NCBI RefSeq assembly: GCF_016756395.1 | Contig: NZ_AP018365.1 | Coordinates: forward strand, 5,087,001-5,151,000 | Source of the DNA: Streptomyces sp. SN-593 | GTDB lineage: Bacteria; Actinomycetota; Actinomycetes; Streptomycetales; Streptomycetaceae | DNA length: 64,000 nt | Reading direction: 5' to 3' | In this document: positions 10,573-21,893 of the stretch, in pieces | Position numbering within the stretch: position 1 is the stretch's first letter | Layout: every line of letters begins with the position of its first letter | The notes under the pieces: generated by a model | What the model was told of the DNA's origin: nothing | The model's input: the letters and a program-made list of their open reading frames with translations, nothing else | Database searches by the model: none | Program-made: the position numbers and the translations under genes

Positions 10573-10656
10573 AGATCACCGCTCGTCCGACGTGATGATC
10601 GTTCGTCAGGTGGTGGAGATCACAAAGTCGGTGCTGACCCCCGTGTCGCAGATCAC
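10573..10656 (+). repeat. Three AGATCAC direct repeats upstream of nuo promoter
   Basis: Identical heptamers at 10573-10579, 10617-10623 and 10650-10656. They are spaced 44 and 33 bp start to start, multiples of about 11 bp, so all could face the same side of the helix just upstream of the candidate -10. No known factor is assigned. Confidence 0.45.
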
Positions 10657-10691
10657 AGACCGGGAGGCATAGTATGCAGGCGGCTTGGGCT

Positions 10692-10707
10692 TGTGAACTG
10701 CCTCACA
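10692..10707. promoter_or_regulatory. Rex operator (ROP) of the nuo operon
   Basis: TGTGAACTGCCTCACA matches the streptomycete Rex consensus TGTGAACNNNTTCACA with one mismatch. It lies about 17 bp after the candidate -10 TAGTAT (10670-10675), where bound Rex would block transcription. Rex is the NADH/NAD+-sensing repressor known to control nuo in Streptomyces coelicolor, so high NADH would release repression. Confidence 0.75.
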
Positions 10708-10798
10708 TGGCCGCGATCTTCGCGCCTTCGTGACGTGGTGCGCCGGTCCGGGCACGGTCCGTACATCAGTCACAGTCGACTGGAAGGAGCGGGGGACG

Positions 10799-11158
10799 GT
10801 GAACGCCTACGCGCCCATCCTCGTGCTGGGCGGCCTCGCGGCCGGCTTCGCGATCTTCTCCGTTTTCATGGCCTCGATCATCGGGCCGAAACGGTACAAC
10901 CGGGCCAAGTTGGAAGCCTACGAGTGCGGCATCGAGCCCACTCCGCAGCCGGCCGGCGGTGGCCGCTTCCCGATCAAGTACTACCTGACGGCGATGCTCT
11001 TCATCGTCTTCGACATCGAGATCGTCTTCCTCTATCCCTGGGCGGTCACCTTCGACCGGCTGGGGATGTTCGGGCTCGTCGAGATGCTCCTCTTCGTGCT
11101 CACCGTCTTCGTCGCCTACGCCTACGTCTGGAGGCGCGGCGGCCTGGAGTGGGACTAG
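10799..11158 (+). CDS. nuoA: NADH-quinone oxidoreductase subunit A
   Basis: 119-aa membrane subunit of complex I with three hydrophobic helices and the conserved YECGIEP loop and DIEIVFLYPWAV segment. GTG 10799 is chosen because GGAAGGAG lies 9 nt upstream and the product then has the usual length; the frame extends upstream without homology. First gene of a 14-gene operon in canonical A-N order, running to 27058 with mostly 4-bp overlaps that imply translational coupling. Confidence 0.95.
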   Translation: MNAYAPILVLGGLAAGFAIFSVFMASIIGPKRYNRAKLEAYECGIEPTPQPAGGGRFPIKYYLTAMLFIVFDIEIVFLYPWAVTFDRLGMFGLVEMLLFVLTVFVAYAYVWRRGGLEWD

Positions 11159-11210
11159 CAGTTCCGGCAACTGACGGCGACCAGGGGACCGAGGAGACCA
11201 GGAGCAACCC

Positions 11211-11765
11211 ATGGGTATCGAAGAGAAACTGCCGAGCGGATTCCTGCTGACGACGGTGGAGACCGCGGCGGGCTGGGTGCGTAAGGCATCGGTCTTCCCG
11301 GCCACCTTCGGCCTGGCCTGCTGCGCCATCGAGATGATGACCACCGGCGCCGGGCGGTACGACATGGCCCGGTTCGGCATGGAGGTCTTCCGTGGATCGC
11401 CGCGGCAGGCCGACCTGATGATCGTGGCCGGCCGGGTGAGCCAGAAGATGGCGCCGGTGCTGCGCCAGGTCTACGACCAGATGCCGAACCCCAAGTGGGT
11501 CATCTCGATGGGCGTGTGCGCCTCCAGCGGCGGCATGTTCAACAACTACGCGATCGTGCAGGGCGTCGACCACGTGGTGCCCGTCGACATCTACCTGCCC
11601 GGCTGCCCGCCGCGCCCCGAGATGCTCCTCGACGCGATCCTCAAGCTGCACGAGAAGATCCAGCACGGCAAGCTCGGCGTGAACCGCGAGGCCGCCGCCC
11701 GCGAGGCGGAGGAGGCGGCGCGCAAGGCGCTCCCGACCATCGAGATGAAGGGGCTCCTGCGATGA
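11211..11765 (+). CDS. nuoB: NADH-quinone oxidoreductase subunit B
   Basis: 184-aa peripheral subunit carrying cluster N2, the last Fe-S centre before quinone. Ligand cysteines are seen in LACCAIEMM (tandem Cys), GVCASSGG and GCPPRPEM. A short charged C-terminal tail follows the conserved LHEKI segment. The ATG follows a GACCAGGAG-type ribosome site and its stop overlaps the nuoC start. Confidence 0.96.
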   Translation: MGIEEKLPSGFLLTTVETAAGWVRKASVFPATFGLACCAIEMMTTGAGRYDMARFGMEVFRGSPRQADLMIVAGRVSQKMAPVLRQVYDQMPNPKWVISMGVCASSGGMFNNYAIVQGVDHVVPVDIYLPGCPPRPEMLLDAILKLHEKIQHGKLGVNREAAAREAEEAARKALPTIEMKGLLR

Positions 11766-12496
11766 CCGCCACCCCGAACCCGCCCGACCTGCCCGAGGAG
11801 CCCGCCGAGGGCGTGCCGGCCCAGCGCCACGACGCCGGCGAGGTGATCGGCGTGCGCACCGGGATGTTCGGCGCCGCCAACGGCGGCGACACCAGCGGCT
11901 ACGGCGGCCTGGTCCGCACCGTCCGGCTGCCGGGCGCGGCCAACCGCCCCTACGGCGAGCCCTTCGACGAGATCGCCGACGAGCTGGAGGGCGCCCTGGA
12001 GGAGCAGGGGCTGCCGCCGGGCGAGGCGATCGAGAAGACCGTCGTCGACCGCGGCGAGCTGACCTTCCACATCGCCCGCGAGCACCTGGTCCGGGTCGCC
12101 CGCACGCTGCGCGACGACCCCGCGCTGCGCTTCGAGCTGTGCACCGGCGTCAGCGGCGTGCACTACCCGGGCGACAAGGGCCGCGAGCTGCACGCGGTGT
12201 ACCACCTGCGCTCGCTCACCCACGGCCGCGTCCTGCGGCTGGAGACCAGCGCGCCGGACGCCGACCCGCACGTCCCGTCGCTGGTCACGGTCTACCCGAC
12301 CAACGACTGGCACGAGCGCGAGACCTACGACTTCTTCGGCATCGTCTTCGACGGCCACCCCGCGCTCACCCGGATCATGATGCCGGACGACTGGCCCGGC
12401 CACCCGCAGCGCAAGGACTACCCGCTCGGCGGCATCCCCGTCGAGTACAAGGGTGCCCAGATCCCGGCTCCCGACCAGCGGAGGTCGTACTCATGA
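11762..12496 (+). CDS. nuoC: NADH-quinone oxidoreductase subunit C
   Basis: 244-aa 30-kDa-type subunit. The signature [22 protein letters not shown] and the C-terminal [15 protein letters not shown] are present. An N-terminal extension of about 60 residues precedes the core. The ATG overlaps the nuoB stop (ATGA), and its own stop overlaps nuoD the same way. NuoC and NuoD are separate here, unlike the fused NuoCD of enterobacteria. Confidence 0.95.
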   Translation: MTATPNPPDLPEEPAEGVPAQRHDAGEVIGVRTGMFGAANGGDTSGYGGLVRTVRLPGAANRPYGEPFDEIADELEGALEEQGLPPGEAIEKTVVDRGELTFHIAREHLVRVARTLRDDPALRFELCTGVSGVHYPGDKGRELHAVYHLRSLTHGRVLRLETSAPDADPHVPSLVTVYPTNDWHERETYDFFGIVFDGHPALTRIMMPDDWPGHPQRKDYPLGGIPVEYKGAQIPAPDQRRSYS

Positions 12497-13830
12497 GTTA
12501 CGGATACACGGCTCCGCAGCAGGCGGAGGAGCGGGAGACCACCGAGGGCCGGGTGTTCACCGTCACCGGCGGGGACTGGGACGAACTCGCCGAGACCGTG
12601 GGCAAGGCCGATGACGAGCGGATCATCGTCAACATGGGCCCGCAGCACCCGTCCACCCACGGTGTGCTCCGGCTGATCCTGGAGATCGACGGCGAGACGG
12701 TCACCGAGGCCCGCTCCGGCATCGGCTACCTGCACACCGGCATCGAGAAGAACATGGAGTTCCGGACGTGGACCCAGGGGTCCACCTTCGTGACGCGCAT
12801 GGACTACCTCACGCCGCTGTTCAACGAGACCGCCTACTGCCTCGCGGTGGAGAAGCTGCTCGGCATCACCGACCAGATCCCGGACCGGGCCAGCGTCATC
12901 CGGGTGCTGATGATGGAGCTCAACCGGATCTCCTCGCACCTGGTGTGCATCGCCACCGGCGGCATGGAACTGGGCGCCACCACCATCATGATCTACGGCT
13001 TCCGCGACCGCGAGTACATCCTCGACATCTTCGAGCTGGTCACCGGCCTGCGGATGAACCACGCCTACGTCCGCCCCGGCGGCCTCGCCCAGGACCTGCC
13101 GCCCGGCGCGGTCGACCAGATCCGCGAGTTCGTGAAGAAGTTCCGGAAGAACCTGCCGGAGTACGACAAGCTCGCCACCGGCAACCCGATCTTCAAGGGC
13201 CGGATGCAGGACGTCGGCTACCTGGACCTGACCGGCTGCATGGCGCTCGGCGCCACCGGCCCGATCCTGCGCGCCGCCGGACTCCCGCACGACCTGCGCA
13301 AGTCCGACCCGTACTGCGGCTACGAGAACTACGACTTCGAGGTGCCGACCACCGACACCTGCGACTCCTACGGCCGCTTCCGGGTCCGCCTGGAGGAGAT
13401 GTACCAGAGCCTGCGGATCGTCGAGCAGTGCCTGGACCGGCTGGCCCCCGGACCGGTGATGGTCGAGGACAAGAAGATCGCCTGGCCGGCGCAGCTCGCG
13501 CTCGGCCCGGACGGCATGGGCAACTCCCTCGACCACATCAAGAAGATCATGGGCACCTCCATGGAGGCCCTGATCCACCACTTCAAGCTGGTCACCGAGG
13601 GCTTCCGGGTACCGCCGGGGCAGGCGTACTCCGCCGTCGAGTCGGCCAAGGGCGAACTGGGCGTGCACGTCGTCAGCGACGGCGGCACCCGCCCGTACCG
13701 GGTGCACTTCCGCGACCCGTCCTTCACCAACCTGCAGACCATGGCCGCGATGTGCGAGGGCGGCCAGGTCGCCGACGTCATCGTCGCCGTGGCGTCCATC
13801 GACCCCGTGATGGGAGGTGTCGACCGATGA
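12493..13830 (+). CDS. nuoD: NADH-quinone oxidoreductase subunit D
   Basis: 445-aa 49-kDa-type subunit that forms the quinone pocket with NuoB. The conserved [14 protein letters not shown] loop (quinone-site His), [12 protein letters not shown] and C-terminal [16 protein letters not shown] are visible. ATG 12493 overlaps the nuoC stop. The second nuo operon in this window has no counterpart of this gene. Confidence 0.96.
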   Translation: MSYGYTAPQQAEERETTEGRVFTVTGGDWDELAETVGKADDERIIVNMGPQHPSTHGVLRLILEIDGETVTEARSGIGYLHTGIEKNMEFRTWTQGSTFVTRMDYLTPLFNETAYCLAVEKLLGITDQIPDRASVIRVLMMELNRISSHLVCIATGGMELGATTIMIYGFRDREYILDIFELVTGLRMNHAYVRPGGLAQDLPPGAVDQIREFVKKFRKNLPEYDKLATGNPIFKGRMQDVGYLDLTGCMALGATGPILRAAGLPHDLRKSDPYCGYENYDFEVPTTDTCDSYGRFRVRLEEMYQSLRIVEQCLDRLAPGPVMVEDKKIAWPAQLALGPDGMGNSLDHIKKIMGTSMEALIHHFKLVTEGFRVPPGQAYSAVESAKGELGVHVVSDGGTRPYRVHFRDPSFTNLQTMAAMCEGGQVADVIVAVASIDPVMGGVDR

Positions 13831-14738
13831 CTGAGCCCGCACAGGCAGGCGGCTCCCAGGGGGTGTCCCTGGGAATCCCCGAGATGCCCGCCCCCGACTA
13901 CCCGGCCGACGTCCGGGCCCGGCTGGAGACCGACGCCAAGGAGGTGATCGCCCGCTACCCCGGCTCGCGCAGCGCGCTGCTGCCGCTGCTGCACCTGGTG
14001 CAGTCCGAGGAGGGGTACGTCACCCGCACCGGCATCCGGTTCTGCGCCGAGCAGTTGGGCCTGACCACCGCCGAGGTCACCGCGGTCGCCACCTTCTACA
14101 CGATGTACCGGCGCAAGCCCTCCGGCGAGTACCAGGTCGGCGTCTGCACCAACACGCTGTGCGCCGTGATGGGCGGCGACGCGATCTTCGAGGAACTGCA
14201 ACAGCACCTCGGGGTGGGCAACGACGAGACCACGCAGGACGGCAAGGTCACCCTCGAACACATCGAGTGCAACGCGGCCTGCGACTTCGCGCCCGTGGTG
14301 ATGGTCAACTGGGAGTTCTTCGACGACCAGACGCCCGAGTCCGCCAAGCGCCTGGTCGACGACCTGATCGCCGGCCGCGAGGTCCGGCCGACCCGCGGCG
14401 CCCCGCTGTGCACCTACCGGCAGACCGCGCGCATCCTGGCCGGCTTCCCCGACGAGCGCGAGGGCGCGGTCGAGGCGACCGGCGGCGCCGGCCCCGCCTC
14501 CCTGGCGGGCCTGCGGCTGCACCGCGGGGAGCTGCCGTCGCCGAAGGTGGTCGGCCAGCGCGACGCCTCGCCGGCCGACGACCCCGGGGCGCACGACACC
14601 GCCACCTCGCCGTCGCCCGCGCAGCACCCCAGCTCGCACGACGCACCGCGGCAGACCGCCGAGTCCGACCCCGCCCACCCCGCGGACCCGGTCGCCGAAC
14701 ACGCGCAGGACCACGCCACCGAGGAGGAGGGCGAGTGA
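13827..14738 (+). CDS. nuoE: NADH-quinone oxidoreductase subunit E
   Basis: 303-aa 24-kDa-type subunit with a thioredoxin-like [2Fe-2S] domain. Ligands lie in GVCTNTLC and [10 protein letters not shown]. The last roughly 75 residues are a low-complexity, acidic, Ser/Pro/His-rich tail, longer than in most bacteria. ATGA overlap with nuoD; the final stop shares a base with the nuoF ATG. Confidence 0.95.
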   Translation: MTEPAQAGGSQGVSLGIPEMPAPDYPADVRARLETDAKEVIARYPGSRSALLPLLHLVQSEEGYVTRTGIRFCAEQLGLTTAEVTAVATFYTMYRRKPSGEYQVGVCTNTLCAVMGGDAIFEELQQHLGVGNDETTQDGKVTLEHIECNAACDFAPVVMVNWEFFDDQTPESAKRLVDDLIAGREVRPTRGAPLCTYRQTARILAGFPDEREGAVEATGGAGPASLAGLRLHRGELPSPKVVGQRDASPADDPGAHDTATSPSPAQHPSSHDAPRQTAESDPAHPADPVAEHAQDHATEEEGE

Positions 14739-16072
14739 TGACCGTCGAACCGGCCGAGAAGCTGCTCGCGCCCGTACTGTCGGCGTTCTGGGACGACCCG
14801 CGGTCGTGGACGCTGGAGACCTACCGCCGGCACGAGGGGTACGAGGCGCTCACCAAGGCGCTCGCGATGGCCCCGGACGACCTGATCGCGTACGTCAAGG
14901 ACTCCGGACTGCGCGGCCGCGGCGGCGCGGGCTTCCCCACCGGCATGAAGTGGCAGTTCATCCCGCAGGGCGACGGCAAGCCGCACTACCTGGTGGTGAA
15001 CGCCGACGAGTCCGAGCCGGGGACCTGCAAGGACATCCCGCTGCTCTTCGCCAACCCGCACTCCCTCATCGAGGGCATCGTGATCGCCTGCTACGCGATC
15101 CGCTCGCACCACGCCTTCGTCTACCTGCGCGGCGAGGTGGTCCCGGTGCTGCGCCGGCTGCACGAGGCGGTCCGCGAGGCGTACGCCGCCGGCTACCTCG
15201 GCAAGGACATCAAGGGCAGCGGCTTCGACCTCGACGTCACCGTGCACGCCGGCGCCGGCGCCTACATCTGCGGCGAGGAGACCGCGCTGCTGGACTCCCT
15301 GGAGGGCCGCCGCGGCCAGCCCCGGCTGCGGCCGCCCTTCCCCGCCGTCGAGGGCCTGTACGCCTGCCCCACCGTGGTGAACAACGTGGAGTCGATCGCC
15401 TCGGTTCCCGCGATCATCCAGCGCGGCAAGGAGTGGTTCCGCTCCATGGGCAGCGAGAAGTCCCCGGGCTTCACGCTCTACTCGCTCTCCGGCCACGTCG
15501 CCCGCCCCGGCCAGTACGAGGGCCCGCTCGGCATCACGCTGCGCCAACTGCTCGACATGGGCGGCGGGATGCGGCCGGGCCACCGGCTGAAGTTCTGGAC
15601 CCCCGGCGGCTCCTCGACCCCGATGTTCACCGACGAGCACCTCGACGTGCCGCTGGACTACGAGGGCGTCGGCGCGGCCGGCTCCATGCTCGGCACGAAG
15701 GCCCTCCAGTGCTTCGACGAGACGACCTGCGTGGTGCGCGCCGTCACCCGCTGGACCGAGTTCTACGCGCACGAGTCGTGCGGCAAGTGCACTCCCTGCC
15801 GCGAGGGCACCTACTGGCTGGTCCAGCTCCTGCGCGACATCGAGGCCGGCAAGGGCCGGCCGGAGGACCTCGACAAGCTCCAGGACATCGCCGACAACAT
15901 CAACGGCAAGTCCTTCTGCGCCCTCGGCGACGGCGCCGCCGCCCCGATCTTCTCCTCCCTGAAGTACTTCCGCGCGGAGTACGAGGAGCACATCGAGCGC
16001 GGAGGCTGCCCCTTCGACCCGGCCCGCTCCACCGCCTGGGCCGACAAGTCCCGTACGGAGGCCCACGCGTGA
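14738..16072 (+). CDS. nuoF: NADH-quinone oxidoreductase subunit F
   Basis: 444-aa NADH-oxidising subunit. The NADH-binding loop [10 protein letters not shown], the FMN-site [28 protein letters not shown] and the [4Fe-4S] motif [11 protein letters not shown] are all present. It forms the electron-input module with NuoE and NuoG. The start is the ATG immediately after the nuoE stop; a GTG one codon earlier is possible. Confidence 0.96.
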   Translation: MTVEPAEKLLAPVLSAFWDDPRSWTLETYRRHEGYEALTKALAMAPDDLIAYVKDSGLRGRGGAGFPTGMKWQFIPQGDGKPHYLVVNADESEPGTCKDIPLLFANPHSLIEGIVIACYAIRSHHAFVYLRGEVVPVLRRLHEAVREAYAAGYLGKDIKGSGFDLDVTVHAGAGAYICGEETALLDSLEGRRGQPRLRPPFPAVEGLYACPTVVNNVESIASVPAIIQRGKEWFRSMGSEKSPGFTLYSLSGHVARPGQYEGPLGITLRQLLDMGGGMRPGHRLKFWTPGGSSTPMFTDEHLDVPLDYEGVGAAGSMLGTKALQCFDETTCVVRAVTRWTEFYAHESCGKCTPCREGTYWLVQLLRDIEAGKGRPEDLDKLQDIADNINGKSFCALGDGAAAPIFSSLKYFRAEYEEHIERGGCPFDPARSTAWADKSRTEAHA

Positions 16073-18582
16073 CCATCACTACGAACGCCCCCTCCGGGTC
16101 GCAGCCGGCGCCGCCCCCCGAGGACCTGGTCTCGGTCACCATCGACGGCATCCCGATCTCGGTGGCCAAGGGCACCCTGGTGATCCGCGCCGCCGAGCAA
16201 CTGGGCATCGAGATCCCCCGGTTCTGCGACCACCCGCTGCTGGACCCGGCCGGCGCCTGCCGCCAGTGCATCGTGGAGATCGAGGGCCAGCGCAAGCCGG
16301 TCGCCTCCTGCACCATCACCTGCACCGACGGCATGGTGATCACCACCCAGCTCACCTCGCCGGTCGCCGAGAAGGCGCAGCGCGGCGTGATGGAACTGCT
16401 GCTGATCAACCACCCGCTGGACTGCCCGGTCTGCGACAAGGGCGGCGAGTGCCCGCTCCAGAACCAGGCGATGTCGGTCGGCGACCCCGACTCCCGCTTC
16501 GAGGGCCGCAAGCGCACCTTCGCCAAGCCCGTGCCGATCTCCGCGCAGGTGCTGCTGGACCGGGAGCGGTGCGTGCTGTGCGCGCGCTGCACCCGCTTCA
16601 GCCAGCAGATCGCCGGCGACCCGATGATCGAGCTGCTCGAACGCGGCGCGCTCCAGCAGGTCGGGACCGGCGAGGGCGACCCGTTCGAGTCGTACTTCTC
16701 CGGCAACACCATCCAGATCTGCCCGGTCGGCGCGCTCACCTCCGCCGCCTACCGGTTCCGCTCGCGCCCCTTCGACCTGGTCTCCTCGCCGTCGGTGTGC
16801 GAGCACTGCGCGGGCGGCTGCGCCACCCGCACCGACCACCGGCGCGGCAAGGTCATGCGGCGGATGGCCGCCAACGACCCGGAGGTGAACGAGGAGTGGC
16901 TGTGCGACAAGGGCCGGTTCGGCTTCCGCTACGCGCAGCGGCCGGAGCGCCTCACCCACCCGCTGGTCCGCGGCGCCGACGGTGAACTCGCCCCCGCCAG
17001 TTGGCCGGAGGCGCTCGCCGCGGCCGCCGCGGGGCTGAACGCCGCGCACGGCCGGGCCGCCGTGCTGGCCGGCGGCCGGCTCACCGTCGAGGACTCCTAC
17101 GCCTACGGGAAGTTCGCCCGGGTGGCGCTGGGCACCAACGACGTGGACTTCCGGGCCCGCCCGCACTCCGAGGAGGAGGCCGACTTCCTCGCCGCCCACG
17201 TGGCCGGCCAGGGCGTCGACCTGGGAACCCCCGGGGTGACCAACCGGGCCCTGGAACAGGCACCGACCGTGCTGCTGGCCGGCCTGGAGGCCGAGGAGGA
17301 GGCCCCCGGCGTCTTCCTGCGGCTGCGCAAGGCCCACCGCAAGAGCAGGCAGCAGACCTTCGCGCTGGCCACCCACACCTCGCGCGGTCTGGAGAAGGCC
17401 GGCGGCGTGCTGCTGCCGGCCGCGCCCGGCACCGAGCCGGACTGGCTGGACGCGCTGGCCGGTGGGGGCACCTCCGCCGCGGGCAGGGGGAGTGCCGGTC
17501 TGGACGAGGCCGGCCGTCTGGCCGCGGAGGCGCTGCGCGCGCCCGGCTCGGTGATCCTGGTCGGCGAGCGGCTCGCGGCCGTGCCGGGCGCCCTGACCGG
17601 GGTGCTGCGGCTGGCCGCGGCGAGCGGCGCGCGGACCGCGTGGATCCCGCGCCGGGCCGGCGAGCGCGGCGCGGTCGAGGCGGGGGTGCTGCCCGGGCTG
17701 CTGCCCGGCGGGCGCCCGCTCACCGACCCGCGCGGCCGCGACGAGGTCGCCCGGGTGTGGGGCCTGCCGGCCCTGCCGACCCGGTTCGGCCGCGACACCG
17801 GCGAGATCCTGACGGCCGCGGCCACCGGCGAGCTGGCCGCCCTGGTCGTCGGCGGCGTCGAGGTCGCGGACCTGCCCGACCCGGCGGCCGCCCGGGCCGC
17901 GTTCGGCAACGTCGCCTTCCTGGTCAGCCTGGAGCAGCGGCCGAGCGAGGTCACCGACCGCGCCGACGTGGTGCTGCCGGTCGCCGCGGTCGCCGAGAAG
18001 TCCGGCACCTTCCTCAACTGGGAGGGCCGGGCGCGGATGTTCGAGGCCGCGATCAAGCCCGACCAGGCCACCACCCGGCACCAGCTCCCCGACGCCCGGG
18101 TGCTGACGATGCTCGCCGACGCGATGGACGTCGCGCTCGGCCTGTCCGACGTGCGCGCCGCGCGCCGCGAACTCGACGCCCTCGCCGGCTGGTCCGGCTC
18201 CCGTGCCGCCGCGCCCGCCGCGGCGTCGGTGCCGCTGCCCAGGCCCGCCGCGGGCCAGGCGGTGCTCGCCGGCCACCGGCTGCTGCTCGACCAGGGCCGG
18301 CTCCAGGACGGCGACGACGCGCTGGCCGCCACCCGGCACGCGGCCGTCGCCCGGCTGTCGGCCGCGACCGCCGCGGAGGTCGGGGCGGCCGACGGCGACG
18401 TCCTCACCGTGGCCGGACCGGCCGGCAGCGTGGCGCTGCCGCTGGCCGTCACCCCGATGCCGGACCGGGTGGTGTGGGTGCCGCTCAACTCCGCCGGCGG
18501 CGGAGTCGCCTCGGACACCGGCGCCCGCCCGGGCCAGGTCGTCTCGCTCACCGCGTCGCCCAGTGCGGAGGTCCAGTCATGA
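16069..18582 (+). CDS. nuoG: NADH-quinone oxidoreductase subunit G
   Basis: 837-aa 75-kDa-type subunit. An N-terminal [2Fe-2S] ferredoxin domain ([16 protein letters not shown]) leads into [13 protein letters not shown] and LCARCTRF Fe-S motifs, a His-containing cluster region and CEHCAGGC, followed by a degenerate molybdopterin-oxidoreductase domain. GTG 16069 overlaps the nuoF stop (GTGA). The distal half is Ala/Gly-rich and less conserved. Confidence 0.95.
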   Translation: MTITTNAPSGSQPAPPPEDLVSVTIDGIPISVAKGTLVIRAAEQLGIEIPRFCDHPLLDPAGACRQCIVEIEGQRKPVASCTITCTDGMVITTQLTSPVAEKAQRGVMELLLINHPLDCPVCDKGGECPLQNQAMSVGDPDSRFEGRKRTFAKPVPISAQVLLDRERCVLCARCTRFSQQIAGDPMIELLERGALQQVGTGEGDPFESYFSGNTIQICPVGALTSAAYRFRSRPFDLVSSPSVCEHCAGGCATRTDHRRGKVMRRMAANDPEVNEEWLCDKGRFGFRYAQRPERLTHPLVRGADGELAPASWPEALAAAAAGLNAAHGRAAVLAGGRLTVEDSYAYGKFARVALGTNDVDFRARPHSEEEADFLAAHVAGQGVDLGTPGVTNRALEQAPTVLLAGLEAEEEAPGVFLRLRKAHRKSRQQTFALATHTSRGLEKAGGVLLPAAPGTEPDWLDALAGGGTSAAGRGSAGLDEAGRLAAEALRAPGSVILVGERLAAVPGALTGVLRLAAASGARTAWIPRRAGERGAVEAGVLPGLLPGGRPLTDPRGRDEVARVWGLPALPTRFGRDTGEILTAAATGELAALVVGGVEVADLPDPAAARAAFGNVAFLVSLEQRPSEVTDRADVVLPVAAVAEKSGTFLNWEGRARMFEAAIKPDQATTRHQLPDARVLTMLADAMDVALGLSDVRAARRELDALAGWSGSRAAAPAAASVPLPRPAAGQAVLAGHRLLLDQGRLQDGDDALAATRHAAVARLSAATAAEVGAADGDVLTVAGPAGSVALPLAVTPMPDRVVWVPLNSAGGGVASDTGARPGQVVSLTASPSAEVQS

Positions 18583-20000
18583 CCGCCCTGTCCACCGGCG
18601 GCGTCCAGCTCGCCGCCACCACGGAGAACCTGTCGTTCTTCGGCACCGACCCGTGGTGGCTGATCGTCGTCAAGGCGGTCTTCTGCTTCGCCTTCGCGAT
18701 GCTGACCGTGCTCTTCTCCATCGTGTGGGAGCGCAAGGTCGTCGCCTGGATGCAACTGCGGATCGGACCGAACCGGCACGGCCCCTGGGGCATGCTCCAG
18801 TCGCTCGCCGACGGCGTGAAGCTGATGCTCAAGGAGGACCTCAACGTCAAGCGCGCGGACAAGGTGGTCTTCGTCCTCGCGCCGATCGTGGCCGCGATCC
18901 CCGCCTTCATGTCGTTCGCGGTGATCCCCTTCGGCCCGGCCGACAACGAGGTCTCCGTCTTCGGCCACCGCACCGCGATGCAGCTCACCGACCTGCCGAT
19001 CGGCATCCTCTACATCCTCGCCACCGCGTCCGTCGGGATCTACGGCATCGTGCTCGCCGGCTGGTCGTCCGGCTCGACCTACCCGCTGCTGGGCGGCCTG
19101 CGCGCCTCCGCGCAGATGATCTCGTACGAGATCGCGATGGGCCTGTCCTTCGCGGCGGTCTTCCTCTACTCCGGTTCGATGTCCACCTCGACCATCGTCG
19201 AGGCGCAGAACGGGCGCTGGTACATCATCCTGCTGCCGGTGTCGTTCCTGGTGTACATCTGCACGATGATCGGCGAGACCAACCGGGCGCCGTTCGACAT
19301 GCCGGAGTCCGAGGGCGACCTGGTCGGCGGCTTCAACACCGAGTACAGCTCGATCAAGTTCGCGCTGTTCATGCTCGCCGAGTACGTCAACATGGTGACG
19401 GTCTCCGCGGTCGCCACCACGCTCTTCCTCGGCGGCTGGCGGGCGCCCTGGCCGATCAGCACCTTCTGGACCGGCGCCAACCACGGCTGGTGGCCGCTGC
19501 TCTGGTTCGTCGTCAAGGTGCAGTTGCTGCTCTTCTTCTTCATCTGGCTGCGCGGCACCCTGCCCCGGGTCCGCTACGACCAGCTGATGAAGCTCGGCTG
19601 GAAGGTGCTCATCCCGATCTCGATGGTCTGGCTGATGCTGGTCGCCGCCGTGAAGGCGATGCGCAACCAGGACTACGACTTCACCAGGATCGTGCTGTAC
19701 GTCGGCGGCGCGGTCGTCGCGCTGCTGCTGATCTCGCTGGTCGTCGACGTCATGCGGGACCGCGAGGAGAAACGCAAGGAGTCCGCGGCCGGCGGCGCGC
19801 TCGCGCCGCAGCAGCGGTTCGACCCGATGGCGGGCGGCTATCCGGTGCCGCCGCTGCCGGGCCAGCAGGCCGAGCGGGTGCCGCGGCGGCCCAGCCGTGC
19901 ACAGGCCCAACTCGTAGGCGCACCTGGTGCGTCCGGCGCGCCCGGTCCGTCCGGTCCGGACGCCGCGCAGACGGAGAACACGGAGGACGGCGATGCCTGA
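18579..20000 (+). CDS. nuoH: NADH-quinone oxidoreductase subunit H
   Basis: 473-aa membrane subunit that contributes to the quinone tunnel. The conserved [22 protein letters not shown] and [18 protein letters not shown] segments are visible, with eight predicted helices. The last roughly 75 residues form a hydrophilic Pro/Gly/Ala tail not essential to the family, so it is longer than NuoH2 (320 aa). ATGA overlap with nuoG. Confidence 0.95.
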   Translation: MTALSTGGVQLAATTENLSFFGTDPWWLIVVKAVFCFAFAMLTVLFSIVWERKVVAWMQLRIGPNRHGPWGMLQSLADGVKLMLKEDLNVKRADKVVFVLAPIVAAIPAFMSFAVIPFGPADNEVSVFGHRTAMQLTDLPIGILYILATASVGIYGIVLAGWSSGSTYPLLGGLRASAQMISYEIAMGLSFAAVFLYSGSMSTSTIVEAQNGRWYIILLPVSFLVYICTMIGETNRAPFDMPESEGDLVGGFNTEYSSIKFALFMLAEYVNMVTVSAVATTLFLGGWRAPWPISTFWTGANHGWWPLLWFVVKVQLLLFFFIWLRGTLPRVRYDQLMKLGWKVLIPISMVWLMLVAAVKAMRNQDYDFTRIVLYVGGAVVALLLISLVVDVMRDREEKRKESAAGGALAPQQRFDPMAGGYPVPPLPGQQAERVPRRPSRAQAQLVGAPGASGAPGPSGPDAAQTENTEDGDA

Positions 20001-20652
20001 GTTCCTGGACCCGGTCGCGGGCTTCGGCGTGACCTTCAAGGCCATGTTCAAGAAGCGGCTGACCGAGCAGTACCCCGAGTACAAGAAGCCGACCGCGCCG
20101 CGGTTCCACGGCCGCCACCAGCTCAACCGGCACCCGGACGGCCTGGAGAAGTGCGTCGGCTGCGAGCTGTGCGCCTGGGCCTGCCCGGCCGACGCGATCT
20201 ACGTGGAGGGCGCGGACAACACCGACGAGGAGCGCTACTCCCCGGGCGAGCGCTACGGCCGCGTCTACCAGATCAACTACGCCCGCTGCATCCTGTGCGG
20301 GCTGTGCATCGAGGCGTGCCCGACCCGCGCGCTGACCATGACCAACGAGTACGAACTCGCCGACCGCACCCGCGAGTCGCTGATCTTCACCAAGGAGCAG
20401 CTGCTCGCCGGGCTGGAGGAGGGCATGGTCGACTCGCCGCACTCGATCTTCCCCGGTACGGACGAGGGCGACTACTACCGCGGCGCGGTCACCGGGGCGG
20501 CGCCCGGCACCGTACGGCAGGTCGCCGTCTCCAAGGGCGAGCGGCCCGACGAGTCGGCGCCGGCGACGAACCCGTACACCGGCGAGCCGGAGGCGGCCGA
20601 GACCGTCGCCCCCGGCGGCAGCGCCCCGGCCGGAACGGGGGAGGAGGCATGA
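19993..20652 (+). CDS. nuoI: NADH-quinone oxidoreductase subunit I
   Basis: 219-aa 8Fe ferredoxin-like subunit carrying clusters N6a and N6b. Two CxxCxxCxxxCP motifs are seen ([12 protein letters not shown] and [12 protein letters not shown]). Its C-terminal tail is acidic, Ala/Pro-rich and variable. The start ATG lies 8 bp inside nuoH; the stop overlaps nuoJ (ATGA). Confidence 0.96.
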   Translation: MPEFLDPVAGFGVTFKAMFKKRLTEQYPEYKKPTAPRFHGRHQLNRHPDGLEKCVGCELCAWACPADAIYVEGADNTDEERYSPGERYGRVYQINYARCILCGLCIEACPTRALTMTNEYELADRTRESLIFTKEQLLAGLEEGMVDSPHSIFPGTDEGDYYRGAVTGAAPGTVRQVAVSKGERPDESAPATNPYTGEPEAAETVAPGGSAPAGTGEEA

Positions 20653-21584
20653 CCGGCTCGATGCAGTCGCTGCCGCTCGCCGCCGCCGCGTACCAGACCT
20701 CCACCGGCGAGGCCGTGCAGTTCTGGGTGCTGGGCACCGTCGCCGTGCTCGGCGCGCTCGGCACCGTGCTGATGAAGAAGTCCGTGCACAGCGCGCTGTC
20801 GCTGGCCGGCACCATGATCATCCTCGCGGTGTTCTACCTCGCCCAGGGCGCGTACTTCCTCGGCGTGGTGCAGATCGTGGTCTACACCGGCGCGATCATG
20901 ATGCTCTTCCTCTTCGTGGTCATGCTGGTCGGCATCACCGCCGCCGACTCGCTGAAGGAGACGCTGAAGGGCCAGCGCTGGATGGCCGCGCTGTGCGGCC
21001 TCGGCTTCGGCATCCTGCTGATCGCCGGCATCGCCAACGCCTCCCTGGACACCTTCACCGGCACCGGCGCGGCCAACGCGGTGGACGGCGGCAACGTCCA
21101 GGGCCTGGCCCACCTGGTGTTCACCAAGTACGTGTGGGCGTTCGAGATCACCGGCGCGCTGCTGATCACCGCGGCGATCGGCGCGATGGTGCTCACCCAC
21201 CGGGAGCGGACCGAGGAGCGCCGCACCCAGCGCGAGCTGGCCGAGGCCCGGGTCCGCGAGGGCCGCCAGGTCACCCCGCTGCCGGCGCCGGGCACCTACG
21301 CCCGGCACAACGCGGTGGACGTGCCGGCGCTGCTGCCGGACGGCTCGCCGTCCGACCTGTCGGTCAGCTCCACGCTGCGCGACCGCGGCCAGATCCGCGA
21401 CGTGTCGCGGGACGCGATGCGGCGGCTGGCCGCGCTGGACCAGCGCTCCGACGAGTGGCTGGAGAGGGCCCCGGAACAGCCCGGCACGGTACAGCCCGGC
21501 ACGGTACGGCCCGGCCCGGCACGAGGCGGCCCGGCACAGGACGGCGAGCGGGCCCCGGCGTCCGCGGAGGAGGGTGCGAAGTGA
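20649..21584 (+). CDS. nuoJ: NADH-quinone oxidoreductase subunit J
   Basis: 311-aa membrane subunit (ND6 type). A five-helix core includes the [17 protein letters not shown] helix with the pi-bulge region of the family. After about residue 190 there is an extra hydrophilic tail ending in repeats of a PGTVQPGTV kind. ATGA overlap with nuoI; GTGA overlap with nuoK. Confidence 0.94.
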   Translation: MTGSMQSLPLAAAAYQTSTGEAVQFWVLGTVAVLGALGTVLMKKSVHSALSLAGTMIILAVFYLAQGAYFLGVVQIVVYTGAIMMLFLFVVMLVGITAADSLKETLKGQRWMAALCGLGFGILLIAGIANASLDTFTGTGAANAVDGGNVQGLAHLVFTKYVWAFEITGALLITAAIGAMVLTHRERTEERRTQRELAEARVREGRQVTPLPAPGTYARHNAVDVPALLPDGSPSDLSVSSTLRDRGQIRDVSRDAMRRLAALDQRSDEWLERAPEQPGTVQPGTVRPGPARGGPAQDGERAPASAEEGAK

Positions 21585-21880
21585 ACCCGGCGAACTACCT
21601 CTACCTGGCGGCGCTGCTGTTCACCATCGGCGCGGCGGGCGTGCTGGTCCGGCGCAACGCGATCGTCGTGTTCATGTGCGTGGAGCTGATGCTGAACGCC
21701 TGCAACCTGGCGTTCGTCACCTTCTCCCGGCTGCACGGCAACCTCGACGGGCAGGTCATCGCGTTCTTCACGATGGTCGTCGCGGCCGCCGAGGTCGTGG
21801 TCGGCCTGGCGATCATCGTGTCGATCTACCGAACCCGCCACTCGGCCTCGGTCGACGACGCGAACCTGATGAAGCTGTAA
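21581..21880 (+). CDS. nuoK: NADH-quinone oxidoreductase subunit K
   Basis: 99-aa three-helix subunit (ND4L type) with the two buried glutamates in [10 protein letters not shown] and [14 protein letters not shown] 21581 overlaps the nuoJ stop. The length is exactly that of the family. Confidence 0.95.
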   Translation: MNPANYLYLAALLFTIGAAGVLVRRNAIVVFMCVELMLNACNLAFVTFSRLHGNLDGQVIAFFTMVVAAAEVVVGLAIIVSIYRTRHSASVDDANLMKL

Positions 21881-21893
21881 GGGGCTGCGAGAC

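Larger units (their letters stand above)
10232..10798. promoter_or_regulatory. nlpC / nuoA divergent regulatory region
   Basis: 567 bp without a supported gene and less GC-rich than the neighbours. It holds an inverted repeat TCCACT (10483-10488) / AGTGGA (10496-10501), three direct AGATCAC copies toward nuoA plus one inverted copy (GTGATCT, 10321-10327), a candidate -10 TAGTAT (10670-10675), a Rex-like operator (10692-10707) and the nuoA ribosome site GGAAGGAG (10782-10789). Confidence 0.6.
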
